Shown here in pieces: positions 24,584 to 33,589 of a stretch of 51,319 nt of DNA. The notes beneath the pieces were generated by a model. That model made no database searches and had not been told where the DNA came from. It saw nothing but the letters and a program-made list of their open reading frames with translations. This DNA comes from Planctomycetota bacterium. Its GTDB lineage: Bacteria > Planctomycetota > SZUA-567 > H5-PLA8. Position 1 is the first letter of the stretch; every line of letters begins with the position of its first letter. The DNA is taken from the NCBI GenBank assembly GCA_026692735.1, contig JAPLOD010000008.1:1-51319 (forward strand). The letters are read 5' to 3'. A program made the translations under genes and the position numbers.

Positions 24584-26842
24584 TCATTTCTCCGCCCCAA
24601 AATCACCCGGCCGGAGCATACGAGATTGACCTTTATCCAGCGTCAACTTACTGGTGCCTTTCCCGCAGCGAACCGCCACCTTGCCGGGTTCGTTGAAAAT
24701 CCCGCGCACTACGGCTTGAGTCAAGGCACCGTCTTTCCATTCCATGTCCACCTCGTATCCGCCGCGAGCGCGCAGGCCTTTCACCTTGCCGGTCGGCCAC
24801 GCCTTCGGCAACGCCGGTAGAAGATGGATGGTTCCCAAGTGCGACTGTACCAGCATCTCGCACACGCCCGCCGCGTACCCGAAGTTGCAGTCGATCTGGA
24901 AAGGCGGATGGTAGCCCCATAGGTTGGGGTACACGTTGCCCTTGATGAATTCGCCGATCAGCTTGTAGGCGCGGTCTCCATCTTGAAGGCGCGCCCAGAT
25001 GCAGATCTTCCATGCCTTGCTCCAACCGGTGGCGCCGTCGCCGCGTGCGTTCATGGAGACTTTGGCCGCCTCGGCCAGTTGGGGCGTGGGCAGCGGCGAG
25101 ATCTGACGCCCCGGATGAACCGCGATCAGATGCGAGAGGTGCCGGTGCTGGTCTTTCGGATCATCCAGATCCTCGGCCCACTCCTGCAACTGGCCCCACT
25201 TCCCGATTTGCGGACCGAGCAGGCGATTCTTCATATCGGCCACTTTCGCGCGGTATTCAGGGTCCACACCCAAGGCTTCGGATGCCTCAATGAAGTTACT
25301 GAAAAGATCCCACGCCAACTGCTGTTCGTAGGAATTGCCCTCGGCGAAGGGACCATGTTCAGGCGACTGGCTCTTGGGGCTGACCAGCTTGCCGTCAGGC
25401 CGCGCCCTCAGCGAGTCCTCCCAGTACTCGCAGAGTTCCTTCATCACCGGATAAGCCCGGGTCCGCAGGTATTCCTTGTCCTGCGTGAAGGCGTAATGGT
25501 CCCACAGGTTCTGGGCCGCCCAGGAAGCATCGCCGGGCACCCAGTGGTAGGTGGCGCCGCCAAAAATGCCGTTCTCGGAACGCGTTGCCCAGCCCCGGAC
25601 ATTGAACTCTTTCCTGGTCGCTTCCCGTCGCACGTCGCGGATGGAGTTCACCCATTCCGCGAGCGGAAGGAAGCATTCGGAAAGATTGGCTTGGTCAACA
25701 AACCAGTAATTCATCTCCACGTTCACATCCGTGTGATAATCGGAACGCCACGGTGGATTGTTGTAGGTGTTCCACACTCCCTGCAGGGTGGCGGGCATGT
25801 CACCGGGCCGCGAACTGCTGATCATGAGGTAACGCGCGTGCTGAAACAACGTTTCCTCGATGTCGGGATCCGGCTTGTTCTGCCGGTAGGCCGACAACCG
25901 GTCCGCGGTCGTGAGGTTCCTTGTTTCGGCATCGGTGGCGCCCAACTCCAGTGTCACGCGGTTGAACAGATGCTGGTAGTCCTTTACATGTTCCGCCAGC
26001 AGGTCATCGAAAGACCTCTTCGATGCTTCTGCGAGTCGCTCCGAGATGCGCCGGCGAGGATGCTGTTGCTTCCAGCCCTTGTCACGCTGGTTGAGGTAGT
26101 CGGTTCCGGCATCCAGCAGGATGACCAGACCGTCGCAGGCCTTGAAGGATATGATCCCGTTTGTCGCAGTGATCGAACCTCCTTCGTTCAGGACCAGTGT
26201 CCGGGCTTCATAATTCAAACCAATCTTCCCGCCGAGTGCGCCGGAAAAGGCGATAGTGTTGCCGACCGCGTTTGTATCGCCCTGGTGGGCATCCTTGAGG
26301 GAGATCGTCCCAGTATAGGCGCCATTCTTGTCGGCTGTGAGACGGAAGACCAGCACATTGGCCGGATGGCATGCAAAATACTCGCGCCGGTAACGGACGC
26401 CTGCCAGTTCATAGCTGATGGTGTGGAGCGCCTTTTCGATATCCAGCTCGCGCCGGTACTTGCTGCCGGCCGGTGAGGCGTCCGCGTGGCCTTCAAGCGT
26501 GATGAACATGTCCCCGAAATTCTGGTACGCTCCGGTATTCTCCTCGTCACCGATCCACAACGTGTCTTCGTTGAACTGGATATGCTCTTCAGCCATTCCG
26601 CCGTAGACCGTACAACCCAGCCGGCCGTTGCCGAGCGGATAGACGGATGAGCCCCACAAGTGCTGGAAATACTTGATGGGTTTCGGCTGGTTCGGCAGGA
26701 TGACCACCGGCTTGTCTGCCCACAAGACACGCTTCAAGGGGGCGTTCTGCTCTCCCGCAGCGGCAGTCCCGCACGCCGGCAGGATGGACAGAAGAGCCGT
26801 TACTACGATCGTCAATTGCCCGATTTTCGTAGTTGTCTCCAC
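24584..26842 (-). CDS. Alpha-L-fucosidase, GH95 family
   Basis: The 752-residue protein has an N-terminal signal peptide with a Cys after LSILPA (lipoprotein possible), a beta-domain with YPLGNGRLG, and an (alpha/alpha)6 barrel. GH95 hallmarks are all present: QGVWNTYNNPPWRSDYHTDV, NVEMNYW, SPEHGPFAEG with the likely general acid Glu, HRHLSHL and QIDCNFGYAAG with the likely base Asp. The family releases alpha-1,2-linked L-fucose (some members act on L-galactose) by inversion. It is 49 bp downstream of the sulfatase and 13 bp before GH2, in the same operon. A fucose-bearing, probably sulfated, glycan is therefore the best guess for the substrate. Confidence 0.92.
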   Translation of the reverse strand: METTTKIGQLTIVVTALLSILPACGTAAAGEQNAPLKRVLWADKPVVILPNQPKPIKYFQHLWGSSVYPLGNGRLGCTVYGGMAEEHIQFNEDTLWIGDEENTGAYQNFGDMFITLEGHADASPAGSKYRRELDIEKALHTISYELAGVRYRREYFACHPANVLVFRLTADKNGAYTGTISLKDAHQGDTNAVGNTIAFSGALGGKIGLNYEARTLVLNEGGSITATNGIISFKACDGLVILLDAGTDYLNQRDKGWKQQHPRRRISERLAEASKRSFDDLLAEHVKDYQHLFNRVTLELGATDAETRNLTTADRLSAYRQNKPDPDIEETLFQHARYLMISSSRPGDMPATLQGVWNTYNNPPWRSDYHTDVNVEMNYWFVDQANLSECFLPLAEWVNSIRDVRREATRKEFNVRGWATRSENGIFGGATYHWVPGDASWAAQNLWDHYAFTQDKEYLRTRAYPVMKELCEYWEDSLRARPDGKLVSPKSQSPEHGPFAEGNSYEQQLAWDLFSNFIEASEALGVDPEYRAKVADMKNRLLGPQIGKWGQLQEWAEDLDDPKDQHRHLSHLIAVHPGRQISPLPTPQLAEAAKVSMNARGDGATGWSKAWKICIWARLQDGDRAYKLIGEFIKGNVYPNLWGYHPPFQIDCNFGYAAGVCEMLVQSHLGTIHLLPALPKAWPTGKVKGLRARGGYEVDMEWKDGALTQAVVRGIFNEPGKVAVRCGKGTSKLTLDKGQSRMLRPGDFGAEK

Positions 26843-26891
26843 TTTAGACGCTCCTCCTTCGCTCCATTGTCATAAGACTGCTTTCTCGCCT

Positions 26892-28322
26892 TCACCTCCG
26901 TTGGCGGGGTTTGTCTACGCCGGGCGGCTCGGCGTAGTTCATAGCTTTCACTTGGGCGTCGAACTCCGCACTCAGTTTCGCCGTCAGGGCAGGATCTGAG
27001 ACGAGGTTCTTCAACTCGTAGGGATCGACGGCAAGGTCGAAGGCTTCGGTCCATTCGTCGTGGCCGGGGTACTTCACGAACTTCGCGCTGACCGTGCGGA
27101 CGCCAACCATGGTAGGGACGATGACATCCTCCTCGTAGAAATACTCGGCCAGAAATGACTGGCGCCAATTCGCCGGTGTCTGCCCGGCGGCGAGCGCTTT
27201 CCAACTCGTGCCCTGCATCTCACGCGGTACGGGCACGCCGGCAAGATCCAGGAACGTCGGAGCCAGATCAATGTTGAGCACCATTTCATCAACGACCCGA
27301 CCCTTGCCGAACAGGCGGGGATAGCGCACGAACATCGGGATGCGGAGCGACTCTTCGTAAAGTGAGCGCTTGTCCCCGAGGCAATGTTCGCCGAGATAGT
27401 AGCCGTTGTCGCTTGCGTACACCACGACGGTGTCTTCGGCGAGGCCGAGGTCGTCGAGGGCGTTGAGCAACTTGCCTAGATTCTCGTCGGCGCCGGCGAC
27501 ATGGCGGAGGTAATCCAGATGAACGGCGTTGGAAACCAGGCCTTGGGGCTGCTGGCCAGTCGCCGGATCCGGCGCGCGATAGATCGGGGGGACGCCGAAG
27601 TTCGGCGTGGGGCGGCTCTTTTCGCCGTCATACAGGTTGCGCAGGCGTTCGGGAAGGTTCTGGCCCCCTCGCGGGGTATGCGGGCTCTTAAAACCAACGA
27701 CCACCGAGAACGGCCGGTCACGATTCTGCTTCATCCACTCGATCGCGTAGGCCGTGCTGACGTCGTCAACCCAGCCCTGGGTCGGCGTGGACACGCCGTT
27801 GATCTCGACCGGGCAGTCCTGGTAGCGCCCGTGGCTGATGAAACTCGCGGAGTAATCGAAACCGGGACGCTGGCCGCGCTGGTTGCCCATGTGCCACTTG
27901 CCAATGTAGGCGGTCCGGTAACCGGCGGCGCGGAGCAGCGTGGCATGTGTGACAGAGTTTTCCGGGAAAGGCGTATGGTTGTTGGTGATGCCGTTGAGGT
28001 GGTTATAGCGGCCGGTAAGGAACGAGGCGCGGCTCGGGGAGCAGAGCGAGCACGTCACGAAGGCGTTGCGGAAGCGCACGCCCTCGGCGGCGAGGCGATC
28101 CATGTTTGGCGACTTGAACCACGGGAACCGCGCACGCTCGCCCTGCTCGCGCTGCACGACGCCCATCGCGTCCCAGCGCTGGTCGTCCGTATATACGAAC
28201 AGGAAGTTGGGTTTGCGGTCGGCGGCGTGTGCTGCAGCAGCGCAGACGAGCACTGCGAGAAGCCAAGCGGCAGCGCGGCAACGGAGTGAAGAGACGGTTG
28301 TGATGTTGATGGTCGCCTCCAT
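26892..28322 (-). CDS. S1-family formylglycine sulfatase
   Basis: The 476-residue protein has a signal peptide (ending near AAHA, residue 33) and an alkaline-phosphatase-like core. The FGly motif is C94-S-P-S-R98 (VTCSLCSPSRASFLTGR), with Cys94 the residue to be converted; metal ligands D46 and D47 (YTDDQ) and SDNG near residue 305 are visible, as is GKWHMG. It would remove sulfate esters from a carbohydrate outside the cytoplasm; sequence does not tell which position. The ATG follows the esterase stop with no gap. A maturation enzyme (FGE or anSME) is not in this window. Its presence with GH95 suggests a sulfated fucan-type substrate. Confidence 0.93.
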   Translation of the reverse strand: MEATINITTVSSLRCRAAAWLLAVLVCAAAAHAADRKPNFLFVYTDDQRWDAMGVVQREQGERARFPWFKSPNMDRLAAEGVRFRNAFVTCSLCSPSRASFLTGRYNHLNGITNNHTPFPENSVTHATLLRAAGYRTAYIGKWHMGNQRGQRPGFDYSASFISHGRYQDCPVEINGVSTPTQGWVDDVSTAYAIEWMKQNRDRPFSVVVGFKSPHTPRGGQNLPERLRNLYDGEKSRPTPNFGVPPIYRAPDPATGQQPQGLVSNAVHLDYLRHVAGADENLGKLLNALDDLGLAEDTVVVYASDNGYYLGEHCLGDKRSLYEESLRIPMFVRYPRLFGKGRVVDEMVLNIDLAPTFLDLAGVPVPREMQGTSWKALAAGQTPANWRQSFLAEYFYEEDVIVPTMVGVRTVSAKFVKYPGHDEWTEAFDLAVDPYELKNLVSDPALTAKLSAEFDAQVKAMNYAEPPGVDKPRQRR

Positions 28323-29390
28323 CTACTTGTTCTTCAGCAGCTCGACCATGGTCTTGCCCATGGCTTCGCTGACGTCCATATAGGTTTCAGCGTTCCCGCC
28401 GTAGTGGCTGTTTCCGCTGCCGCCATGAGACAAGGGGTTGGAATAGACAGTAGCCACATTGCCTTTGAACTCCGGGTGCTTGCCGCTACTGCCGTCAACC
28501 GCGAGCTGGGCCTCGAGCACCTTCCCCCCACTGCCCCCGCAGCCCTTCGTGGCTTCGCCCAAGGTGGCAAGAACGAACTTCGCGTCAGGAGCATTGAAGT
28601 CCTTGCGCAGTTGCTTGATGAAATTAACGAGATTCTGCTCATATCGACTCGCATGCACGGCGTTTCCGCAGTCCTTTTCGCCTTGCCAGAAGAAGAAGCC
28701 AGCGACCTCGTACTTCGTCGCTCCCGGGTAGTACTTGCCGAGGTCAGCCAGCACGGCTTTGGCATAGGAAACATCGTCGTCGTACTGCTTGCCGGCATAC
28801 CAGCCGATCGGCTTTGGCTCCGTGCCCTTGGCCCAGGAGTCCGGAGAGTCCTTGTAGCCTGCGTAGATCTTCCCATCAGCCTCGAACCGCTCACTGCCCG
28901 GAGGCAGTAGATCCCAACCCAGGCTCCGGTTGCCGATACAGCTCTTGAGGATCATGACGGGCGCGTCTACGGCGTTCCCCACATAATGTCCGATTCCGTA
29001 CTCCGGGCCGATGGTGCCGCCCTTGATGCCCATCCATTCGTTGTTGAAGAGCTGCATCCCGCCGCCTCTGCCGGACATGACGCGCACAAAGCGGACATCC
29101 TTCCGCTCTGACCACTTGCCCGCGTCATCCACGAGATAGGTATATTTATTCTTGGTCTTCACCGCATTCTCAAGGGAACCTTCCCCGCCGGTGATTTTCC
29201 CCATGCCAACCATGTTGGACTGGCCCATCAGGATGAAGACCTGGACCGGCTTGGTCATGTCTGCCGGCTTGCCATCGGGTTTCTGCAATGGGTTTGACGG
29301 TTCGGCTGCGCCGGTGCGGAGCAACACCAACGCCATTGCAACTGCAACAGACGAAAACAGGGATTTGCTTTGCTGGTTTCTCATGATCAT
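28323..29390 (-). CDS. SASA/DUF303-type SGNH carbohydrate esterase
   Basis: The 355-residue exported SGNH esterase of the sialate-O-acetylesterase (SASA) group has its nucleophile Ser58 in block I (ILMGQSNMVG) and an FFWQGEKD block III-like segment. A hydrophobic leader occupies residues 10-28. SASA-type proteins in such clusters usually remove acetyl groups from polysaccharides, which would help the nearby sulfatase and glycosidases reach their substrate. The ATG at 29390 is preferred because GAAAGG lies 7 bases before it. Its stop directly precedes the sulfatase ATG. It is a diverged relative of the esterase at 29447-30670; the two may be an old duplication. Specificity unknown. Confidence 0.82.
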   Translation of the reverse strand: MIMRNQQSKSLFSSVAVAMALVLLRTGAAEPSNPLQKPDGKPADMTKPVQVFILMGQSNMVGMGKITGGEGSLENAVKTKNKYTYLVDDAGKWSERKDVRFVRVMSGRGGGMQLFNNEWMGIKGGTIGPEYGIGHYVGNAVDAPVMILKSCIGNRSLGWDLLPPGSERFEADGKIYAGYKDSPDSWAKGTEPKPIGWYAGKQYDDDVSYAKAVLADLGKYYPGATKYEVAGFFFWQGEKDCGNAVHASRYEQNLVNFIKQLRKDFNAPDAKFVLATLGEATKGCGGSGGKVLEAQLAVDGSSGKHPEFKGNVATVYSNPLSHGGSGNSHYGGNAETYMDVSEAMGKTMVELLKNK

Positions 29391-29446
29391 GGTTTGCCTT
29401 TCTTCTTTGGTCAAAACCGTTGGTGTTTCGAGCGGTTGACGCTGCG

Positions 29447-30670
29447 TTACTTCATCATCGCCACCATCGTTTCAGCGAAGCCCTTGCCGATCTGGGCCAT
29501 GATCTTGGCGGAGCCCATGTAGTGAAAATCAAAGTTGGACGTGCTGTTCTTGAGGATCTGCAGTTCGCGTGGGGTGAAGGTTTCCGCGTAGAGTTTGTCC
29601 TCGTCCGCTTTGCCGTTTTCGCGAGTCAGCGTGCCCGCCTTCACCTGCTTGTTGATCTCATCCACTTTCGGCTTGATCGTCTTTTCCTTGGCTCTCAATT
29701 CGACCACCTCCATGTCCCAGTAGTTCTCGGTCAGAACGGCGGCAACGGTGCCCTTAAATTCGGGCATAGCAGCAGGCGCGGCCATTGCCAGACGGAAGTT
29801 CTGATGAACGCCTCTATACCTCTCCTGGTCCGGCGCATACTTCTCTACAGGACCTCCGACGCCCAAGACACCAATCACAAAAGGCAGCTTCGGCGCCGAA
29901 AGGTCTTTGCGTACGTCGCGGATGAACTGCGCCAGCACTGTGCTGTACTGATCGTAGCCGCCCGGTTTATCTCGATTGGGATAGGTACTCCCATCAACCA
30001 TGTCATTCCAACCCTGGAGCCAGACAAAGCCGGCCATCTCATAGCCCTGCTGGGGGTCGTAGTCCGGGGAAATGCGCTTGATGTCTGACAGCACCTTCTT
30101 CACGTGCTCAACCATCAGGCGGTAGCATTGCCCCGTCGCCTTCGCCTTATCGGCTTTGATCTGCTCAATATCCTTGCCTTGCTTCTTCCACCCCTCCAAT
30201 TGTGCTTCGCTGAACTCGTAGGGCCCGCTGCCGGGCGGACGAAAATCGGTGTTAAGGCTTTTGCCGCCCCACGCGGTCTTGATGATCACGATCGGTTCAT
30301 TTAGCAACTTCTCCATATAGATTCCAAACGTGAACTCAGGTCCGATCTTCGGGCCTCCCTTTTGCGCGCCGAAGCCGGCGGTCAACTTGCCGACCTGCTC
30401 TTCGTCGGCACAGCCCATCGAAGAGATCCAAACCCTCTCGCACACTCGCGGGGTGCCGTCGGCGTTGCGCATCTCCTTGAGGATGGGTGCTGTCTTCGGG
30501 TCCAAGTCCATCGTGTCAAAGGTGCGAACGTGCGCATGGCCCTGCATGTTGGATTGGCCCGCCAGAACGAACACCTTGACCGGCTTCTTTTCGGCCGCGG
30601 ACGCGCTGGCAAAACTCATCGCCGCCACCGCCAGCAGGTGAAGCGCTCCGAATCGGCTTGCTCTTTTCAT
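29447..30670 (-). CDS. SASA/DUF303-type SGNH carbohydrate esterase, second copy
   Basis: The 407-residue exported esterase has its block I nucleophile Ser40 in VLAGQSNMQG, a leader (residues 5-25) ending in ASA, and a GFVWLQGWND segment. It shares the family and some block spacing with the 28323 gene but is longer, with an added C-terminal helical stretch (TIKPKVDEINKQVKAG). I took the ATG at 30670, 7 bases after GGGAG; an ATG at 30676 lies against that site and longer frames have no ribosome site. It follows the transglutaminase-like gene by 29 bp. It likely removes ester groups from the same glycan as its neighbours. Confidence 0.8.
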   Translation of the reverse strand: MKRASRFGALHLLAVAAMSFASASAAEKKPVKVFVLAGQSNMQGHAHVRTFDTMDLDPKTAPILKEMRNADGTPRVCERVWISSMGCADEEQVGKLTAGFGAQKGGPKIGPEFTFGIYMEKLLNEPIVIIKTAWGGKSLNTDFRPPGSGPYEFSEAQLEGWKKQGKDIEQIKADKAKATGQCYRLMVEHVKKVLSDIKRISPDYDPQQGYEMAGFVWLQGWNDMVDGSTYPNRDKPGGYDQYSTVLAQFIRDVRKDLSAPKLPFVIGVLGVGGPVEKYAPDQERYRGVHQNFRLAMAAPAAMPEFKGTVAAVLTENYWDMEVVELRAKEKTIKPKVDEINKQVKAGTLTRENGKADEDKLYAETFTPRELQILKNSTSNFDFHYMGSAKIMAQIGKGFAETMVAMMK

Positions 30671-30699
30671 CGCCATTCTCCCGGGTTGGATCACTCCCA

Positions 30700-32826
30700 T
30701 CACTTCAGCGGCTTCAGGGTGAAGTCCTTGATGGTTACTCCGCGACTTCCGTCTTGGATTGCAAAGTGAAGCACATTCTTCCCGTCGATCAGGGAGAGTT
30801 CGACCGGCTGGGTCTGCTGCCACATGCCGCACGTGTAGGGCGCCGCAATTTCAACCGGCGCTTTGGCATCGTTTGCCTGGACCAGGAACTTCTGCCCCTC
30901 TTGCACCGTCACCGCCCGCCCGGTCAGCGCATACTTGCCGGCATGCGGCGCCTCAAATTCGTAATCAGCCTTGAAACCGCCGCTGCAGTGCAATTGCATC
31001 CCGCCAGAAAAGCTCTTCATGGACACGAAGCTCCCCGTCGGTTTGCTGCTATGGCCCACTGCCGGAATCGTGATGACCGCGTCCTGGCCGATGACGATCT
31101 TGCGGTCCGCCTCCGACAGCTTCGCCTGCTCAACCTTCTCTGTTTCTTTCGACTCATTCGCTTCAGCAAGTTCCTGACCAAGCGGGCCCAGATCAACGGC
31201 CTTGGCGGCGGCTGCAATCGCCTGGGCCTGGTAATGCGCCATGCTGCTCCAGAAGCCGCCGTCAATAGGCTTGCGGTCGTTGTACGCCTGCTCGCCAAGG
31301 ACACAGCTAGTCCACTGTGCCCGCAACACCTTCAGGTAATCCTGCGGCACGGCCCGCGCCTGCGTTTCCAGCAGAAAGTCCGTTCCGCTCCGCGGAGCAC
31401 CATCCTTATCCCACCAGCTGTACTGGTAGCCCGCGCCCAGGTTGACCAGCCAGCCTTTGGGCGTCCAATGACTCAATGCGGCATGAGCGTGTTGGGTCAC
31501 GCCCCAAGTCGGAATGCCGAAGCTCCGCAGGATAAACCGTCCAAAGAACGCGCGCCGACCGCACACGCCCCCATCCTTGATGATATTCTGATAGTTATGC
31601 AGTGATGGGAGATCATCCTTTACGTTCTGCGACCCGTACCTGACTTCGGTCCTGACGGTTGCCGAATACCGCCAGCCATAGTCCGGGTTGTAGATATGGT
31701 CGGGCCGGTAATTCCGAAGCATCTCGCGCCCCCAAGCCAGCACATGATCCGGAGCATCGCTATTGACGATCATGCGGTACTCCCAGACGGAAAAACCCTT
31801 GAACGCCGGATCCTGCTCGCCAGCGAGGAAAGCCTTCTCATAGTGCAGGTAACGTTTCACCGGATCCACGGTGGCCGGAGCATCGGTCTGGGCCTTGGGG
31901 TTGCTCTGCGCAACCGGCACCGCATGCTCCAGGCTGGTGCCCAGCGCCAGGCACTGCAGGGTGCCCTCCCGGACCTTCGCGCTTGCCTTCTGGATGTCCG
32001 TGTAGAGCTGCATCGCTTGCCCATACTTGCCGGCTTTGGCCCCACCGGCCTCGAGCATCTGCTTCATCAGTGTGGTGTCGGCCAGTAGCTTCTCCACCAG
32101 GGCTTCCTGGTCCTTGCCCTGCTGGGCGAACTCCGCCAACCCTCGCGGCGTCGCCTCGGCCAGCACGGTGCATTTGACGAGCTTCGCGTCCAGTTTGTCG
32201 CTGGCCAGGAAGGGATCTAAGTCCGTCAGGAGCGCCTTGGCTGCCGTAAGCTCATTGGTTTGCGCCTGGGCCAGGGCCGCCTGAGCCTTCTGGTTCGCCT
32301 CAGTCAATCGGGGATCTTCGAGCTTTGCCTTGTCATACGCTTCCTGACGCTCCTTGAGTGCTTTGATGCCGTCTTCCTTGTTCGCCTGCCACTTGGCCAG
32401 CTCTTTCTTCGCGGCTTCACGTTCAGCCTCCGTGCTCGCCTTCTTCAGCGCCGCCTCCGTTTGTGCAATGCCCTTCTCGGCGCCGCCGATCCACTTGCCC
32501 TTCGCGTGGTCCACCAAAGCTTTTGCCTCTTGAAGTTTATTCAGAGGCTGCTGCGCCGCATTCGCCCCTGCCGCCGCCTTCTTGACCGATTCACGTTTTT
32601 CCTGGAAGGCGGCTTTCTTTTGCTCGTCCACGACCGGCACGGCTTTGGTGATCTCCGCCTTCAAGCCCTGGAGCATATCAGTGTATCGGGCAAACAGCTT
32701 CTGCCCGGCCTCGGTGAGCGGCGTCTCCGGGGGTGCTTTCTCGGCCGCCGACACGTTCAAGAGGCTGACTGTAACGACGACGGCAACAAGGGATAAGATG
32801 ACTCGCTGCGGGTTTACCGTTGTCAT
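30700..32826 (-). CDS. Exported coiled-coil/transglutaminase-like protein with CBM-like C-terminus
   Basis: The 708-residue protein has a signal peptide (residues 8-27) and a long charged Ala/Lys/Glu helical region (about 40-300), probably coiled coil. A transglutaminase-like papain fold (about 340-540) follows, with likely triad C422 (DGGVCGRRAFFG), H448 (QHAHAALSHW) and D473 (WWDKDG). The C-terminal beta domain (about 585-708) resembles carbohydrate-binding modules. Papain-type transglutaminase domains cross-link, cleave or modify amide groups. As the first gene of the operon it may act on the substrate or on the cell surface. The triad is inferred from spacing and family pattern. This combination is one I do not recognise as an established family. 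Confidence 0.65.
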   Translation of the reverse strand: MTTVNPQRVILSLVAVVVTVSLLNVSAAEKAPPETPLTEAGQKLFARYTDMLQGLKAEITKAVPVVDEQKKAAFQEKRESVKKAAAGANAAQQPLNKLQEAKALVDHAKGKWIGGAEKGIAQTEAALKKASTEAEREAAKKELAKWQANKEDGIKALKERQEAYDKAKLEDPRLTEANQKAQAALAQAQTNELTAAKALLTDLDPFLASDKLDAKLVKCTVLAEATPRGLAEFAQQGKDQEALVEKLLADTTLMKQMLEAGGAKAGKYGQAMQLYTDIQKASAKVREGTLQCLALGTSLEHAVPVAQSNPKAQTDAPATVDPVKRYLHYEKAFLAGEQDPAFKGFSVWEYRMIVNSDAPDHVLAWGREMLRNYRPDHIYNPDYGWRYSATVRTEVRYGSQNVKDDLPSLHNYQNIIKDGGVCGRRAFFGRFILRSFGIPTWGVTQHAHAALSHWTPKGWLVNLGAGYQYSWWDKDGAPRSGTDFLLETQARAVPQDYLKVLRAQWTSCVLGEQAYNDRKPIDGGFWSSMAHYQAQAIAAAAKAVDLGPLGQELAEANESKETEKVEQAKLSEADRKIVIGQDAVITIPAVGHSSKPTGSFVSMKSFSGGMQLHCSGGFKADYEFEAPHAGKYALTGRAVTVQEGQKFLVQANDAKAPVEIAAPYTCGMWQQTQPVELSLIDGKNVLHFAIQDGSRGVTIKDFTLKPLK

Positions 32827-33005
32827 GAGGGACGCTCCTGCTGGATGTCGTTGCGCGGGGCTGGCGCTTTCCAGGAATCGACTTGCCCTCGCCGCTGTTT
32901 ATTTATACAAGACAAGAGGCCCGTTCGCAGAACAAACTTCATTGATTTGGGGACAGTACGGACAGTACCGAATATGCCGCGACCGCCACGCGTACACTGA
33001 CAAGG

Positions 33006-33359
33006 TTGGCTGCCGCTGCCGGGTGGAACGACCATGGCGGCGGCGCACCATACAACACGGGGGGCTTGGCAGTGAGGCCATGGACGGTTCTTTGCGGCGC
33101 GGTGCTGGCGGTTGCCGGACAGTGGTTTCATCTGGCCGTGGCGGTGGGAGATAACGGATGCACCCTTTACGTGGATGGAAGGAGAGTCGCGGACAAGCAG
33201 GGCGCTCTGCACCCCGACGATCTGCGTGCCACGAAGGGGTATCTCGGCTACGGGATGGGGGGTGGCTACATGGCAGGTCGGCTCAGCTCGGTGGCGTTCT
33301 TCACACGAATGCTGACCGACGCCGAGATCGCCACTCTCAAGGAGAAGGGCCAGTTGTAG
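33006..33359 (+). pseudogene. LamG/concanavalin-like domain fragment
   Basis: The frame from a TTG at 33006 encodes about 117 residues. The second half is a clear LamG end: AGQWFHLAVAVGDNGCTLYV, DGRRVADKQ and the final LSSVAFFTRMLTDAEIATLKE. The front half of the domain and any catalytic domain are missing, and no start with a ribosome site is seen; the frame stays open only to 32946. It may be the 3' end of a once longer exported protein. It is related in type, not closely, to the LamG domain of the beta-helix protein at 39810-42218. The 230 bp to the next gene hold nothing obvious. Confidence 0.55.
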
Positions 33360-33589
33360 CCGGCCCCCGGACGCAGTCAGCCGAGAGCCCAGTGCCCCCC
33401 GGCCGCCGGCGGACGGGATCCCAAGGTTGGCCTCCCGATGTGTCGAGAGCAACTGACCACGTGGATTCCTTTTCCGAGGCGCTGTTGCTGTGCTGTCGCC
33501 GGCATATACTGGTTCAACGCAGTCAGGCAGACCGCGCCACATTCAGGACACGTGCCGCGCGACGCCGACAATAGCAGGGGATGCGGCTG

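Noticed and set aside
21778-24696. A 972-codon open frame opposite the GH2 gene
   Set aside because: The GH2 reading has conserved catalytic residues and a leader; the antisense has none and is a GC-rich shadow.
32902-32930. Promoter for the transglutaminase-like gene (TATAAA on the minus strand at 32907-32902)
   Set aside because: The AT-rich -10-like hexamer is 76 bp from the start, but no -35 at the right spacing was found.
33006-33359. An intact small LamG gene
   Set aside because: Half of the domain is missing and there is no leader or ribosome site, so it was listed as a fragment.
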